A stretch of DNA of 64,000 nt, from contig BROE01000022.1 of the NCBI GenBank assembly GCA_036571765.1, positions 14,899,576 through 14,963,575 on the forward strand, given 5' to 3'. Below the pieces are notes generated by a model. It made no database searches. It was not told where the DNA came from and saw only the letters and a program-made list of their open reading frames with translations. Origin of the DNA: Plecoglossus altivelis (Eukaryota > Chordata > Actinopteri > Osmeriformes > Plecoglossidae). Of this stretch, positions 1 to 11,590 are shown in pieces; within the stretch, counting starts at the first letter, position 1, and each line of letters opens with the position of its first letter. A program made the position numbers and the translations under genes.

Positions 1-52
1 GTTCCTGCGGGAGTGATAGAAACCAGGAGGACGAGAGAGACAAATGCCAGAG

Positions 53-101
<49 letters not shown>

Positions 102-908
102 AAGTGGAGAGGGAGAAGAGTTGGCAGATAAAAAGACAGAGAGAGCGAGAGAGGGATCTACACTGAGAGCTTGTGAGGAAGTAGGAAGGAACCTGGACTC
201 ATCCAGATTTTCTGCTATGCATGACATCATACAAAGAACTAGACAGACTTACTATGTTCCAGGGTAAACTGTTCATCAGTAAAGGATAGGAACAAATCAC
301 AGTTCACCACACACCTATAACAAAGGCAACTAAAAACATTAGCCTTACCTACATGGTAAGATTAGTCTGAGCTATTTGGTTTTCTAAATGTTAGTTTGCA
401 AAGTCCTTCATGCAATCATTTAACAAACAGTAGCTAATGCGTCTTTCATAATACAATGGTACACGAACAGCTATGGATTACCAGACTGGAAAACCTTATT
501 TTTTTAGGGGGAATAAATCATTTGATTGCTACAGGATGTTCCTTACTCCTCCTATCCAAATTCTAAGCTACCTGACTGTGCTCTGTCTGGCTGCTGGTTG
601 GCAGTACAGACTCTTTCTTTGAGTGTGTGGGTGTACTCAAACTGCTGTAAGCATCGTATGAACTGGATTTACCCTCGCAGCCACAAGATGGGCTGTTGGT
701 GTGACTGTAGTTGCCCTTAACTGCATACTGTAGAGTTAAGAGTGGATTAAGAGATCTGGTTTTCCAGGCAATACATGTGCCAGGTCTTCTGAAAGCTGAC
801 TGCATGTTGACGTTGTCTCCTAGGTCTGTCCTCCTTGGCTCTGCTTCTTTTGCAGCTGTACTGCCAAAGTGACGCCTCTGTCATCTTTTGTCCTCCCTCC
901 TCCCCCAG
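1..908 (+). other. klf12: klf12 intron, 3' part
   Basis: This is non-coding sequence left of the first klf12 exon in the window. It begins in purine-rich DNA with a GA microsatellite and ends in a pyrimidine-rich tract and an AG at 907-908 that serves as splice acceptor. The small open frames here are unconvincing: they are short, low-complexity and unlike any family I recognise. The upstream klf12 exons, including the start codon, must lie outside the window. Confidence 0.8.
55..98. repeat. (GA)n microsatellite
   Basis: Almost uninterrupted GA dinucleotide run inside purine-rich intronic DNA. Confidence 0.95.
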
Positions 909-1467
909 TCGCCAAAGGTGCGCCGCTACCCAGCGATGGACACCGTTCCACTCCTGCTCAGTAAGCTCAAGACCGAGCCCCCGGAGGACCTCCTTGCCCA
1001 CGACCACCGTTTCCAGACAGAGCCCGTTGACCTGTCGATCAACAAGCCCCGCCCCTCGCCCCCCTCCTCCACTGCCATCACCTCCTCCCCGTCCCCCCTC
1101 ACCTCCGCCTTCTCTCCTTCCTCTCAGTCATCATCATCCTCTTCGTCCTCCTCCTCCCCCTCCGTCATCACCTCCGCTTCGTCCGTGCTCACGCCCGGCC
1201 CCCTGGTCGCGCCGCCAGGCAACGGAATCAGCAGAGGTCAGCAGTTTGTCCACATCCTGCACCCGGTGCCCCCACCCCCGTCCAGCCCTTTGAGCCTGGG
1301 GGGCGGGGTGGTCCATGGCCCAGGCAAGATGGCAAGCCACGTGCACCGCATCCCTGTGGTGGTGCAGTCTCTACCCCTGATGTACACCACCTCCGTCCGC
1401 ACCAACGCCAGCCTCAACAGCTCCATCATGCTACCTCTTCTGGACCAGGCGAAGCACCACAGCAAAG
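909..1467 (+). CDS. klf12: klf12 exon: repression domain with CtBP-binding motif
   Basis: This internal coding exon belongs to Krüppel-like factor 12, a nuclear C2H2 zinc-finger repressor (AP-2rep) that binds CACCC/GC-rich sites. It opens in phase 0 with SPKVRRYPAMDTVPLLL and runs into EPPEDLL. Next comes EPVDLSINK, which contains the PVDLS motif that recruits the CtBP corepressor in the KLF3/8/12 group. A Ser/Pro-rich stretch follows, then TPGPLVAP, FVHILHPVP and SHVHRIPVVVQSLP, all characteristic of KLF12. The acceptor is a C/T tract plus AG at 907-908. The donor is AAAG|GTCAGT, leaving one base of a split codon. Length is 559 bp. The serine run at about 1126-1160 is longer than I recall in mammals. 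KLF8 and KLF3 share PVDLS but not the downstream text, and the klf5 neighbour supports KLF12. The N-terminus of the protein is not in the window. Confidence 0.95.
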
Positions 1468-2308
1468 GTCAGTCAACTGTTTAGTGAGCCATTGTCTCCA
1501 CACCTTGGTACACCGGCTCCATTTCTAGCTAGCATTCTTGTGCAGATACAGTGCCGGTTGCCTTTGCAGTGGCCAACACAACCAAAGATGATGGTGCTTT
1601 CTCAACATATGCAGCACTGACATCGGTAGACAGCTCTTCAGCTCTAGCACGGAGTCAATCGAGACAAAGCAAAGTGCTATGTAATGACTGGTTTTACTGG
1701 AATTTAAAAGTGAAAATGTACGTTTATGTATAGTGTGTGTGTGTGTGTTTGTTTGCAATTGTGTGTCAGCAAGGGAGACAGTTTGCAAGAGTTTCATGGT
1801 ATAAGGCCCACTGGGTAATAACCCTCCCTCCTGAGAGGAGACATTTGCCGGATGAAAGGCTCTATGTCAGCAGTTGGATTTTCCTCTGACCACCTCAAAC
1901 CTCACATCCAAGGACCCAGGGCCAGCCAAAGATCTTTCCCTCAAAAAGGAGCACATATCTGGGATTGGGTGACTGGGTTAAAGTCCTTCTCCTGCTCTGA
2001 CCCAGCTTGCCTGGACTTAGTCTGGCTCACAACAGGGTGGGGTTTTAATGCTGCTAACCGCGGGCAGGAAGACTGGGTGGGTCTAACACACAAACACACA
2101 CATACACATGCATGCACACACGTCGACACATGCACACGTATGCACACACACAAGGGAACCGTTTGTTGTTAAACTGCTTGTTTATCTAGATTTTCTGTCT
2201 GTCACTCCCTGTCAGACACACACACACACACACACGAATACAAGAACACAAACTCTCAGTTGGCGGATGGGCGTTTTAAATGCTGGGTGTTTGCTGGGTG
2301 TCTCCTTG

Positions 2309-2717
2309 GAGAGGAGAGGGTAAGAGAAGAGGAGTAGAGACGAGGGGAAGGGAGGGGAAGGGAGGGAGGAGAGGAGAAAAGAGAAGGGGAAGGGAGGGAG
2401 GACAGGAGAAGAGAGGAGGGGAGGGTGGAGAGGAGAAGAGAGGAGGAGAAGGGAAGGTGCAGGAGGGAGTAGAGGAGAAGAGAGGAGGGGGAGGGAGGGA
2501 GGGAGGAGAGGAGTAGAGACATGGGGAAGGGAGGATGGGGAGGAGTAGAGACGAGGGGAAGGGAGGGTGAAGAGGAGTAGAGACGAGGGGAAGGGAGGGT
2601 GCAGGAGGGAGGAGAGGAGAAGAGAGGAGGGGAAGGGAGGGTGCAGGAAGGAGGAGAGAAGAAGAGAGGAGGGGAAGGGAGGGTGCAGGAAGGAGGAGAG
2701 GAGAAGAGAGGAGGGGA
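2309..2717 (+). repeat. polypurine minisatellite (G/A strand)
   Basis: About 400 bp is nearly all purine on the + strand, with only scattered T and C. In the right part (about 2586-2716) a unit of about 42 bp, built on GGGGAAGGGAGGGTGCAGG, repeats three times with small changes. The left part is a looser mixture of the same motifs. Long open frames on the - strand here (Ser/Pro/Leu-rich) are products of the repeat. Confidence 0.9.
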
Positions 2718-3487
2718 AAAACAAAGGTTGCGTAAGAGGGTGTGGACTGATATTGAAGATGGTTGGCAGAGTAAGCACACACACGTAGACATCTACTCCC
2801 CCGTGTTTGTTGGAGAACAGGGTGAGAACAGGGTGGAGTAGACTCTGTCATACTGTTACTGTCATAGACACACACACACTCACACATACATACACACGTG
2901 TCATTCACTTCCCCAATTCAGTACAGCTAGCTTGTCAGACAATTATGAAAGTACGATATTCGAATATGCCCAGAGAAGATATATTATCAAAGTAAACCAT
3001 CTTTATCGGAGCTGTTTGCAGAAAACCTCAGAGGAAATCTATGGCCTGGAGTGTTCACACCCACTTGAAATTTCGAATCAACTAAAATTGCAGGAGAAAA
3101 TTCAATACTCGTCAGTGATTTAGTGGCCAAGCACTCAGTCCTTAGTGTACTTGCACAAACCTTGCTCCATGTGACCATCTATCGTGCTGGGGAGCAACAC
3201 CGTTTCTCAATAAGAGCGTTTGGTTTGTCCACCAAGGCTTGTGTGTGTTTAACCTCCCAAATGGCAGAGAGTAGAAGGAAGGCATAAGGGCTCCAGCGTT
3301 GTTCAGCTTTGAGAATCACTCCGATGGCTAATGTGCCCGCCGCACACACGATTGCTATGCACACACACACACACACAGGTTGACCATCCTCATTTGGAGA
3401 GGGCGTGTACCCTTCCTTTCAGAGCGGTCTCCCTGTCTCTGGCTGGGAGGTTGTCATGGAAACAGGGCTTGACTGGAAACAACAGAA

Positions 3488-3493
<6 letters not shown>

Positions 3494-3552
<59 letters not shown>
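3494..3552. repeat. (GA)n(GACA)n compound microsatellite
   Basis: A GA run of about 28 bp passes directly into a GACA tetranucleotide run of about 30 bp. Confidence 0.95.
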
Positions 3553-5050
3553 TGAGAGAACAAGAGAGAGAAATGTAAGGGTTCTGCCCACCTCTTCACC
3601 ACTTCTCCTTTGTGTCCTTCGCTCCAAATACCCAGCTTCTAACGAACATTGTATTTCTGACTAATTGCCAGCCATAACGAGAGACAGAGGAGAGAGAACA
3701 GAGGGAATGAGACTGGAGGGAAGGGACAGTGTGAGCTCTCTCTCTTTCTCTGCTAGGTTGAAGCAGTAGAGTAAAGCAGAGAAGCAGACAATGAAAATAA
3801 CCTCTCCTGTCCCTCTCTACCTCCAATGCCTCAAATCTGTAAACCCATGAATACACATTGTGAGAGTTCCTGCAGATTGTCTGCTCACAGTTCGTCCTAA
3901 GTATTTTCTTACATCTCTGAAACCAGTGTGGCCGCAGGACGGGCTCACATAGCCAATCAGACAATGGCTGAAAGACGTCACAGCTTGGTGAGGTCATCCT
4001 TGGCTGCAAGGCCAATGGCCATTGGCTTTGGTAAATTTGACTCGTGGGCCAATCAAAATTATCTGTTATTTAGATGCATTTTGAACAAAGGGATGAGCAA
4101 AGACAGTAAATAAAACTGGGCTGAAGTTCCAGCGAAGCAACACAGGACGACTGTACTCTGTACAGTCTATCGTTGATCCACATACTATGGTTACTGTGTT
4201 ATGCCATAGTGGGATTGGAACCAAAGGCAAGTTTATGGCTGAACACTTCAGGCAGCACATACGCTGGTAAGGTCATCTCTATTTCAGCTGTCCCCGCCCA
4301 CGACTCAGAGACAACGGCAACGCCCGGACACTGCTCCACCCTCCTCCTTATCTACAGGGAGGAGACTCTGCTGCTAGATAAAACGAGCCAAACAGTACAT
4401 GTGGGTGTTTTTATGTGCGCGTACAAGCGCTTAGTGCGTGTGAGTGTCTGTGTGTGTGTGCGCGTGTGTGTGTGTGTGTCTACTCAAGCCAGGTCTGCAG
4501 GCTGTCCTCCCCTCAGGCTGGGAATTGAGTTTGATTGACAGCTACTGACAGGTAGTGCCTGCAGGGTCTACAGTGAGAACTGGTCCCACCCCCAAGACAA
4601 ACACACACACGCACACACACACACAAAGGTAATTAGACTGAGCTGTGACAGTGGTCAGGAAGGAGACTGGTTGGCATAGCTAGAGGCGAGAGGGCAGGAG
4701 AATGCAAGCGGTGGTAGAGGAGGAGAAGAGAGACAAAGGAATTCTGGCTGCAGTAACTCCTTTCAGTTTCACAACTAGAACTTATTTGACAGAGAACCAT
4801 TTCCTTGTTCTGGATTTCGGCGCAAAACACACTGATTTCCGTTAAACAGAACATGGTTGATTACAACGATGAGACACCATGCTCGTCTCACTGGTGCTGT
4901 GTGGTCGGTGCGTATGATATGAGTGTGCAAATGGTGTGAACTGGCTGGCAAATGAGACAGCAAATAATGACCTGCTGTTTGGCCTAATAGTCTTGGATAT
5001 TAGATCATGCTTCTAACCCAGAGTGTGTGTGTGTGTGTTTCCTCCTACAG

Positions 5051-5186
5051 CACACAAAGACCCTAACGGTCTGTCACCAAGGCAGATCAAGAGTGACAGC
5101 GATGATGACGACCTGCCAAACGTGACCTTGGACAGTGTTAACGAAACTGGCTCCACCGCACTGTCCATAGCCCGTGCTGTCCAGGA
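5051..5186 (+). CDS. klf12: klf12 exon: acidic SDSDDDDLPNV region
   Basis: This 136-bp coding exon completes the split codon from the previous exon (G+CA, Ala). It encodes HKDPNGLSPRQ, then SDSDDDDLPNVTLDSVNET, GSTALSIARAVQ, and ends on two bases (GA) of a Glu codon. This acidic segment is highly characteristic of KLF12. The acceptor is CCTCCTACAG and the donor GA|GTAAGT, both strong. In known vertebrate KLF12 the next residues form a segment of about 21 residues (human begins VHPSP), encoded by a small exon of 63 bp by my count. I could not find that exon before the next recognised one. Skipping it would keep the reading frame. Confidence 0.95.
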
Positions 5187-6418
5187 GTAAGTACCACATA
5201 CTGTGTGTGTGTGTGTGTGACTCATCGTATGTGTGTCACATAGGAGCTGATAAGCAAAGTTAAAATATGAAAAACTAAAAGATGACTAAACATGATAAAA
5301 TTTGATTAGTCAGCCCAAAGACAACTCTATAAACAGTCATACAGTATTAGAGTAGTGAAATGGTGTGATTTCCAGTTTGACATACATGTGATTTTATGTA
5401 CAGGGTTATCTTCCTTTCCTCTCCTCTTGTCCAGAAACCAAGAGAATTCCTGCTCCAGCCTGGCCTGACTCATGTTAATACTAATAGATTTGTATTTATA
5501 CTAACTAGTAGGAAACTATTTCAGGGCTCTGTTTTTGTGTTAAATTCAAATGAAGTGTCTTTAGTTACAGCATTTTGGTTGGCCAACTGCCTAACCGACC
5601 GACCACAAGCCTGGCTTGTTGTTGGAATGAGCTATATTGAACGTTCAATGTGTTGTGATTGAGCTATAATATAGGTCAAACCTATGTGCACAGTTATAGG
5701 TGTTTGTGTGTGTGTGTGTTTGATGTGCAACATTTTAGACAAACTTGCTGAGATGGAGGTCGTCAGCACTATGCTACACTGTCACAGCCACACACACATA
5801 CACACCACACACAAACAGATGTAGGGGACTCAGTTTTCAGAACAGGTTATTGAAAGGGACAGGCGTGCCCCGAAGGGCCACACGTGGACACTGGCTGGCC
5901 AGAGCAGAACAGAGGCTGGCATCTTTATTTAAACAACCAGCCAGGTTTAGCGCTAGGCTGCCAGGGTTGGTCTGCCTGCCCACACACTAGCCTCCCCTTG
6001 TGTGTGTTTATGTGTGTATCTACGCGTGTGTGTGTGTGTGTGTGTTTGTATGTCCAGAGCAGCTGGCTTGAGAAAGGGGGCAGGTTTTGTCAACAGGAAG
6101 ACAGACATGCATGTTTGCCTGCAAAAACACAACAAAAAACACGGTGTTCTGTTGTCTACTTGAATTGCATAGTGTGGGTTCTAACCACAGGGGTGAACCC
6201 AGTCTATACTGTTTGTTATCCTGTTTCAAGTCCTGTCCTCACATTGTCAGTTTGTCTAGCGTTAACCCTATGAAGAATACATTGCTTATTAGTAGGAGCA
6301 GGCTATCCAAATAGCCCCTAGCGGTAAAGAGCCCAGAGCCCATGTTGACACTGTCCTTAGCCAGCTTGTATCAAGCTTGAGGATGAGAGAAGCAGAGGAG
6401 GGGAGACGGTGGGGGGGG

Positions 6419-6918
6419 NNNNNNNNNNNNNNNNNNNNNNNNNNNNNNNNNNNNNNNNNNNNNNNNNNNNNNNNNNNNNNNNNNNNNNNNNNNNNNNNNN
6501 NNNNNNNNNNNNNNNNNNNNNNNNNNNNNNNNNNNNNNNNNNNNNNNNNNNNNNNNNNNNNNNNNNNNNNNNNNNNNNNNNNNNNNNNNNNNNNNNNNNN
6601 NNNNNNNNNNNNNNNNNNNNNNNNNNNNNNNNNNNNNNNNNNNNNNNNNNNNNNNNNNNNNNNNNNNNNNNNNNNNNNNNNNNNNNNNNNNNNNNNNNNN
6701 NNNNNNNNNNNNNNNNNNNNNNNNNNNNNNNNNNNNNNNNNNNNNNNNNNNNNNNNNNNNNNNNNNNNNNNNNNNNNNNNNNNNNNNNNNNNNNNNNNNN
6801 NNNNNNNNNNNNNNNNNNNNNNNNNNNNNNNNNNNNNNNNNNNNNNNNNNNNNNNNNNNNNNNNNNNNNNNNNNNNNNNNNNNNNNNNNNNNNNNNNNNN
6901 NNNNNNNNNNNNNNNNNN
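6419..6918. other. assembly gap, 500 N
   Basis: Exactly 500 Ns, a conventional placeholder length, so the true size is unknown. Both edges are G-runs (GGGGGGGG on the left, GGGGGGG on the right) within purine-rich DNA, suggesting the assembly broke in a G-rich simple repeat. Confidence 1.
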
Positions 6919-8058
6919 GGGGGGGTAGACAGAGAGGGAGAAAGAGGGAAGAGGGAAAGAGCCTTGCAGCATGCAGCCATAAGCCTAGGTAACAACATAA
7001 ATAAATGAGAGAGGAGAGCGTGAGAGCGAGGGGAGGGAGGAGGTGGAGAGGGGCAGAGGGAGGCAGGGTGTTGGTAGGTCGGGGGCAGTGGGTGTGTGTG
7101 TCTGGACTGTCTTGGGCAGACTCCTCCATATTCATGCGTTTCCTTGGGGACTGGTGGATGGGCTATTGTGGGGCAGGGGAAGGGAGTGATGGAGGGAGAG
7201 AAGGACGAAGGGGAGGGGCTCCGCCAATGGCTGGCTCATCTCCAGGGACCCGAGGCCATCAAGCAGAGCAGGTGGGTGTGTGGAGGTGGGAAGGGGAGTG
7301 TAACCAGGTACAGGAATGCCTGCCAGGCTCTCGAATTGCACACACACCTCTTCCTGTCTGATCGGAACTTCTTGTGTATATCACATTCAGCTTCTCGTGT
7401 TTGGTAGCATTCACTGGGCAAAATTGAGCTCGTTCAGTTGCTTTAAGCACGTTGTGTCAAGGAGAGTTCAGCGAGCAGTGTTCAGAGGGTTCTGTGTGTT
7501 ATAATAATGGTGAGCATGCTTCGGTGAGTAGAGCTGGCTGTTTTGAGCTCAGTGTTGTTCAGCTCGTAGAACCAAATAGCAACGATTGTGTTGTGGGGGC
7601 TAGCGTTAAGCGTGTTCGAATGCGCTGCATTGGAAACCTGTTTCCTGTGAGGTAACAGATTTACAGTGACGAGCACAGTGTTCGTGAATGTCCCCTGGAA
7701 AACCCCTTTAAACAGGTGACAGGAGGAGCACGACAACACAGGAACACAGTCGCACCGTGGGAAAAAGGACTCTAGTTCCACTTCCTGGCTCCCTGACACA
7801 AACAGAGGCGGGCTAGATGGCAGCCCCCCCTCCCCCTCCTCCCCCCCGCCCCCTTCCGCCCTCCCACCCAGCACCCACGCCCACCTCTCCCTCCCATGGC
7901 TGTTTATGGGCTGCATGACATTGTGAAAACAGACAGAAGACAAATCCACAATCAAATGACTAGCCAAAAGCGCGGTGTGCTACAAGGAATGTCCGTAAGA
8001 CCCCAGCTCTTCCGTCTTGTTTTAGTGGGGATGGACGTCCTGCAGAGCAGTGTGACGA

Positions 8059-8282
8059 GGTCTGTTGCAGCAGGTCTGTTGCAGCGGGTCTATTGCAGCA
8101 GGTCTGTTGCAGCAGGTATGTTGCAGCAGGTCTGTTGCAGCAGGTCTGTTGCAGCAGGTCTGTTGCAGCAGGTCTGTTGCTGCAAGTATGTTGCAGCAGG
8201 TCTGTTGCTGCAAGTATGTTGCAGCAGGTCTGTTGCAGCAGGTCTGTTGCTGCAAGTGTGTTGCAGCAGGTCTGTTGCAGCA
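8059..8282 (+). repeat. 14-bp minisatellite, 16 units
   Basis: The unit GGTCTGTTGCAGCA repeats exactly 16 times (224 bp) with substitutions only and no length change. Variant units carry TGCTGCA or begin AGTATG/AGTGTG. Two copies of a 28-bp higher-order unit (GGTCTGTTGCTGCA followed by an AGTATG variant) sit side by side in the right half, and a third similar pair follows. Because 14 is not a multiple of 3 and the unit makes no stop, several frames stay open on both strands. Those frames encode Cys/Ser/Val/Ala/Leu/Gln repeats and are not evidence of a gene. Confidence 0.95.
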
Positions 8283-9953
8283 GCTGATGGGGGCCGATGC
8301 TGGACAGAGCTCGTAGCTCGTTCTGTGTGAAAGCCTGTTTGCTTCATCCCTTCCGAAATCATATCGGAATGATGGAATCTCCGTGGCATAAAGTCAGACT
8401 GTCAACATCCTCCATCCCTGCTCCCTGTCTGTCTGAACTGTCAACCAGCCTCCCGCTACTTCCCTACACAGCACCAGTACTAATGCACACACTCAGACGC
8501 ACACGCGCACACACATGCCCTGTACAGAACCCCATCCCGCACAAACCGCACTTTGCAAACCTCCATTTCTGGGGGACAAACAGTCGCTTGTGCTATTGCG
8601 TGTTACATTGGTGTTTTTCAGCTTGTCTTGTTATTTATATCTAAGTTTCGTTTTTACTGGGCTGTTCTATCCTTGCAGAATTGGCGTGCCTCTGGGAGGG
8701 CGGCGGGTGGCAGGGGTGGGGGAGGTTTATAGACAAATAGAAGATACGGGTTGTCATAGAAGGAAAAATAGGGCGAGCAGTGGAGAAAAGAGGGAGAGAG
8801 GGAGACACGCATAGAGAGAGGGGACCTGGAGTTCACTCCCATATCTGACCCATGAGCTCATTTCCTGTTCCCCCTGCCTGGCAGCCAGCCAAAAACAGCA
8901 GGTGATCCTTGAGCATACTGTGTGTGTCCAAGTGTGTGTAGCGTGTACGTGTGTGAAGGGGTCCAAGCCAGCGTGCAGAATACATGTCCAAGTGTGAGTG
9001 TGTTTGTCTAAGTTTATGTAAGTGTATGTCTAAGTGATGACAGTGTAAGTCTGTCCAAGAGTCTGTGCGTGTGTGTGCGCGCGTGTGTGTGCGTGCACGT
9101 GCAGTCACGACACATCATGTGTGGATGTATGTTTGTGTGCTGCATCAGAGAGACAGGAAGTTCCGTACGTGTGGTGGGGGCTCTTCACTGGAGAGCCTGG
9201 CCACACCCCTTCTCTCTTCCACCCCCCAAAACCCACCGAGCTACCGACGCTGATCCTCTCTCTCCTTCCTTCCCCTTAGCCCCTCTCTCATTTACTCTTT
9301 CACTCCTTCATGACTCTTTCCTTCTCCTCCTGTTTCTGTGACCTCGCTCTCCTTCCTTCCTGGACTCCTCATGTACTCTCCTGGCTGGCAGCACCCTCTC
9401 TCTCAGTTTTGACTCCCTTCTTCATCTCCTTTCTTCTGTTCTTTCGTCTGTTCTTCTCTCTCCCACCCTTTCCCTCTCAGCCTGTCGGTTGTTTCTTACC
9501 TCCCTTTATTTCTTCCTCTTCCCCTCTCTCTTGCCACCCTCTCTCAGCTCCATTTGCAGTCTTCCATTCCCCTCCCTCCTTCCCATGAGCTGCCACCCTT
9601 CCACCAACCACAGGACATGACGGCCCCCCCAGTCCACAGTGAGCAATAGGTATACTGTTCATTCGTCTCCAGCACTCCTGTCCCTCTCCTGTCCCTCCTC
9701 GTCCTCCTTCGCCTCTACCCTATCCCCTAGCCTCTCTCTCCTGCTTCTCCTTTCCACCCTTCTTGCTGTTCACCAGCCCTCCTCCGTCTGCCTTCCCCCG
9801 TTCTCCCTCTCCTCCCCTCCTCTCTCCTCCCACACCCAATCCCTCCTCTCAGCTTTCACCTTTCCAAACAGTCGTCGCTCCAGAAAGCTATGAGCTGAAG
9901 GAACACACAGGCAGATCAGACAGTGTGTCCTTTGCGTATTTGTGTTTGTATGT

Positions 9954-9972
9954 GGTGTGTGTGTGTGTGTGT

Positions 9973-10004
<32 letters not shown>
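9954..10004. repeat. (TG)n microsatellite
   Basis: TG dinucleotide array with one GAG interruption, inside the klf12 intron. A looser CA-rich array with ACACATGCACACAA units follows at about 10120-10202. Confidence 0.95.
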
Positions 10005-10659
10005 TTACAAGTGTATGTGACACACAGTGATAAGGTTGTGGCTGTGGGAACAGATGAACCCAAAGGATACAGGTTGCCACTCGTTGCGACTTCACAATAC
10101 AAACTCTCTCTCTCACACACAATCACACGCACACGCACACAAACACACATGCACACAAACACACATGCACACAAACACACACATCCACCAAAACCCAAAT
10201 ACACAAATGCTCATGCACGAGGACAAACAGGTTTGCAGTTGCTTACTCGCACTCAAATTAGTTGAGTGTGATAAAGTCGAGTTCCTTTGTTTGCGTATGC
10301 TCGCATGTGTCCTGTCAACATTTTGTCATCATTGGGTCACTAGGGCCTGAGATGTCCATTTGTTTCGACTGAGCAAAGTGGGGCTGGCATCTCTGATCGC
10401 TTTAACTCCCAAAACCCGACTGCAGTGACAATGCTAATACACCATTTTCCAGAAGCAACAACACGCACGCAGGGGTTATTATAGGGGGAAAGACATGCCA
10501 ATGGCTACTGACACATAACTCAACAGTCATTAAGATTTTTGAACTACATAAAGACTCAATTTGACATGTGGCACTAGCAATTGATGAATGCTTTAGCATG
10601 TTGAAGGTGATCGGACTTAGCTTGGGTTTCCAGTGATTTGCTATCTACAGAAGTGCGCT

Positions 10660-10674
10660 TCTGCCATCTAGTGG
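10660..10674 (-). promoter_or_regulatory. CTCF-like motif
   Basis: The + strand reads TCTGCCATCTAGTGG. Its reverse complement fits the CTCF core consensus CCASYAGRKGGCRSY at 14 of 15 positions. It lies in unique-looking sequence in the last third of a klf12 intron. The motif is read directly; binding is inferred. Confidence 0.5.
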
Positions 10675-11590
10675 TTAACAGGACCTTTTTGAACCTTAGA
10701 CTTACTCTAATATAAAATAGCTCTATTGGTCGTTGGTGGGAAATTGTACTAGCCGTTACAGTAGCAGAGGAAACAATAAAACCGAAATTCATTTTAAAAT
10801 GCTGATCTTAGGGCAATGTAAATCCACAGCAGGATTAGCAGCATTAGCTATAACTACAGCAGCTACCATACTGCACAAATTTTGTTACTAAATATAGAAT
10901 TATTGTGTTTTCGAACTGTATATTCTCCAACTGTCTATGATGTGGAAGCTTCCTATTGCTTTCGGAAGCGAAGATGTTGTTTTTTCCCGGAGTGAATTAT
11001 TATAATTAACAAACATTACAGTATATTAAAATATTTATAACAGTATCTAGTTACACAACAGCCTTAGTTAGCACAGTAGTGTAGCATATTCTTGCTTAGT
11101 GTATGTTAAGTTTTTGATTGGTAAAAAAAAGGCATTTCCTTGTTATAACAATATAGACATCAAACGAAGTTGCTCAAGAGTCATTGATAATGCTTATAAT
11201 AGTTTGATATTGAAATGTTTTATCAGTGGGGACTGCAAGTGGACACATTTGGTCAGTCTATCCTGCTTCAATATGTGTCTAATATCATTTACACCCGTAG
11301 TTTATAAGATGGCTCTAGCTAACTGCTAACTCTAGCCATCATGAAGTTAGCAACTGTATTGCATTCGGGTGGATTGTAGAACAACAGAAGCAAAACAAAA
11401 GATGTATTCATTAACAACGTACAAAGTGGCTCTGATGTCTCACACCATAAAAATGAAAGGACCTTCCACGAAGGCAGCAACATCTGGACATGTTGATCAA
11501 GGAACCGCGAGATGTTCCTGTAGTGAGGTTTTAAATAGTGTGGTTAGAAACAAACCCAAGCACTCATCGAGATGTCTGTTGCTGTTGCAG

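Larger units (their letters stand above)
1468..5050 (+). other. klf12: klf12 intron with low-complexity blocks
   Basis: This intron lies between two recognised klf12 exons. It contains CA/TG tracts near 2085-2155, 2217-2236, 3360-3380, 4440-4480 and 4595-4625, a long polypurine minisatellite, and a GA/GACA compound repeat. The open frames come from these repeats. The 3' end carries TG repeats, then a CCTCCTACAG acceptor. I see no other gene. Confidence 0.85.
5187..11590 (+). other. klf12: klf12 intron (about 6.4 kb, contains assembly gap)
   Basis: This long intron lies between the acidic-segment exon and the first zinc-finger exon. It holds a 500-N gap, a 14-bp minisatellite, C/T-rich stretches (about 9190-9850), TG and CA arrays (about 9954-10202) and a CTCF-like motif at 10660. 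From about 10,200 to 11,580 the sequence is AT-rich and unique-looking. No exon with a klf12-like reading frame was found in the visible part. The missing micro-exon, if present, most likely lies in the gap. Confidence 0.8.

Noticed and set aside
2212..2908. Long Ser/Pro/Leu-rich open frames on the - strand
   Set aside because: Product of the polypurine minisatellite inside a klf12 intron.
7246..7271. Candidate missing klf12 micro-exon (TCCAG|GGACCC ... GCAG|GTGGGT)
   Set aside because: It is 26 bp, breaks the reading frame into the next exon, and does not encode the known segment.
7590..7655. Reading frame with KRVRMRC, superficially like the SRVRGNR of KLF12
   Set aside because: No acceptor in the right place and surrounding residues do not match. 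Chance similarity.
8059..8282. Possible CRISPR-like array
   Set aside because: Units are contiguous with no spacers, and the context is vertebrate intron.
8022..8389. Overlapping Cys/Gln-rich open frames on both strands
   Set aside because: Created by the 14-bp repeat. All frames are open only because the unit lacks stops.
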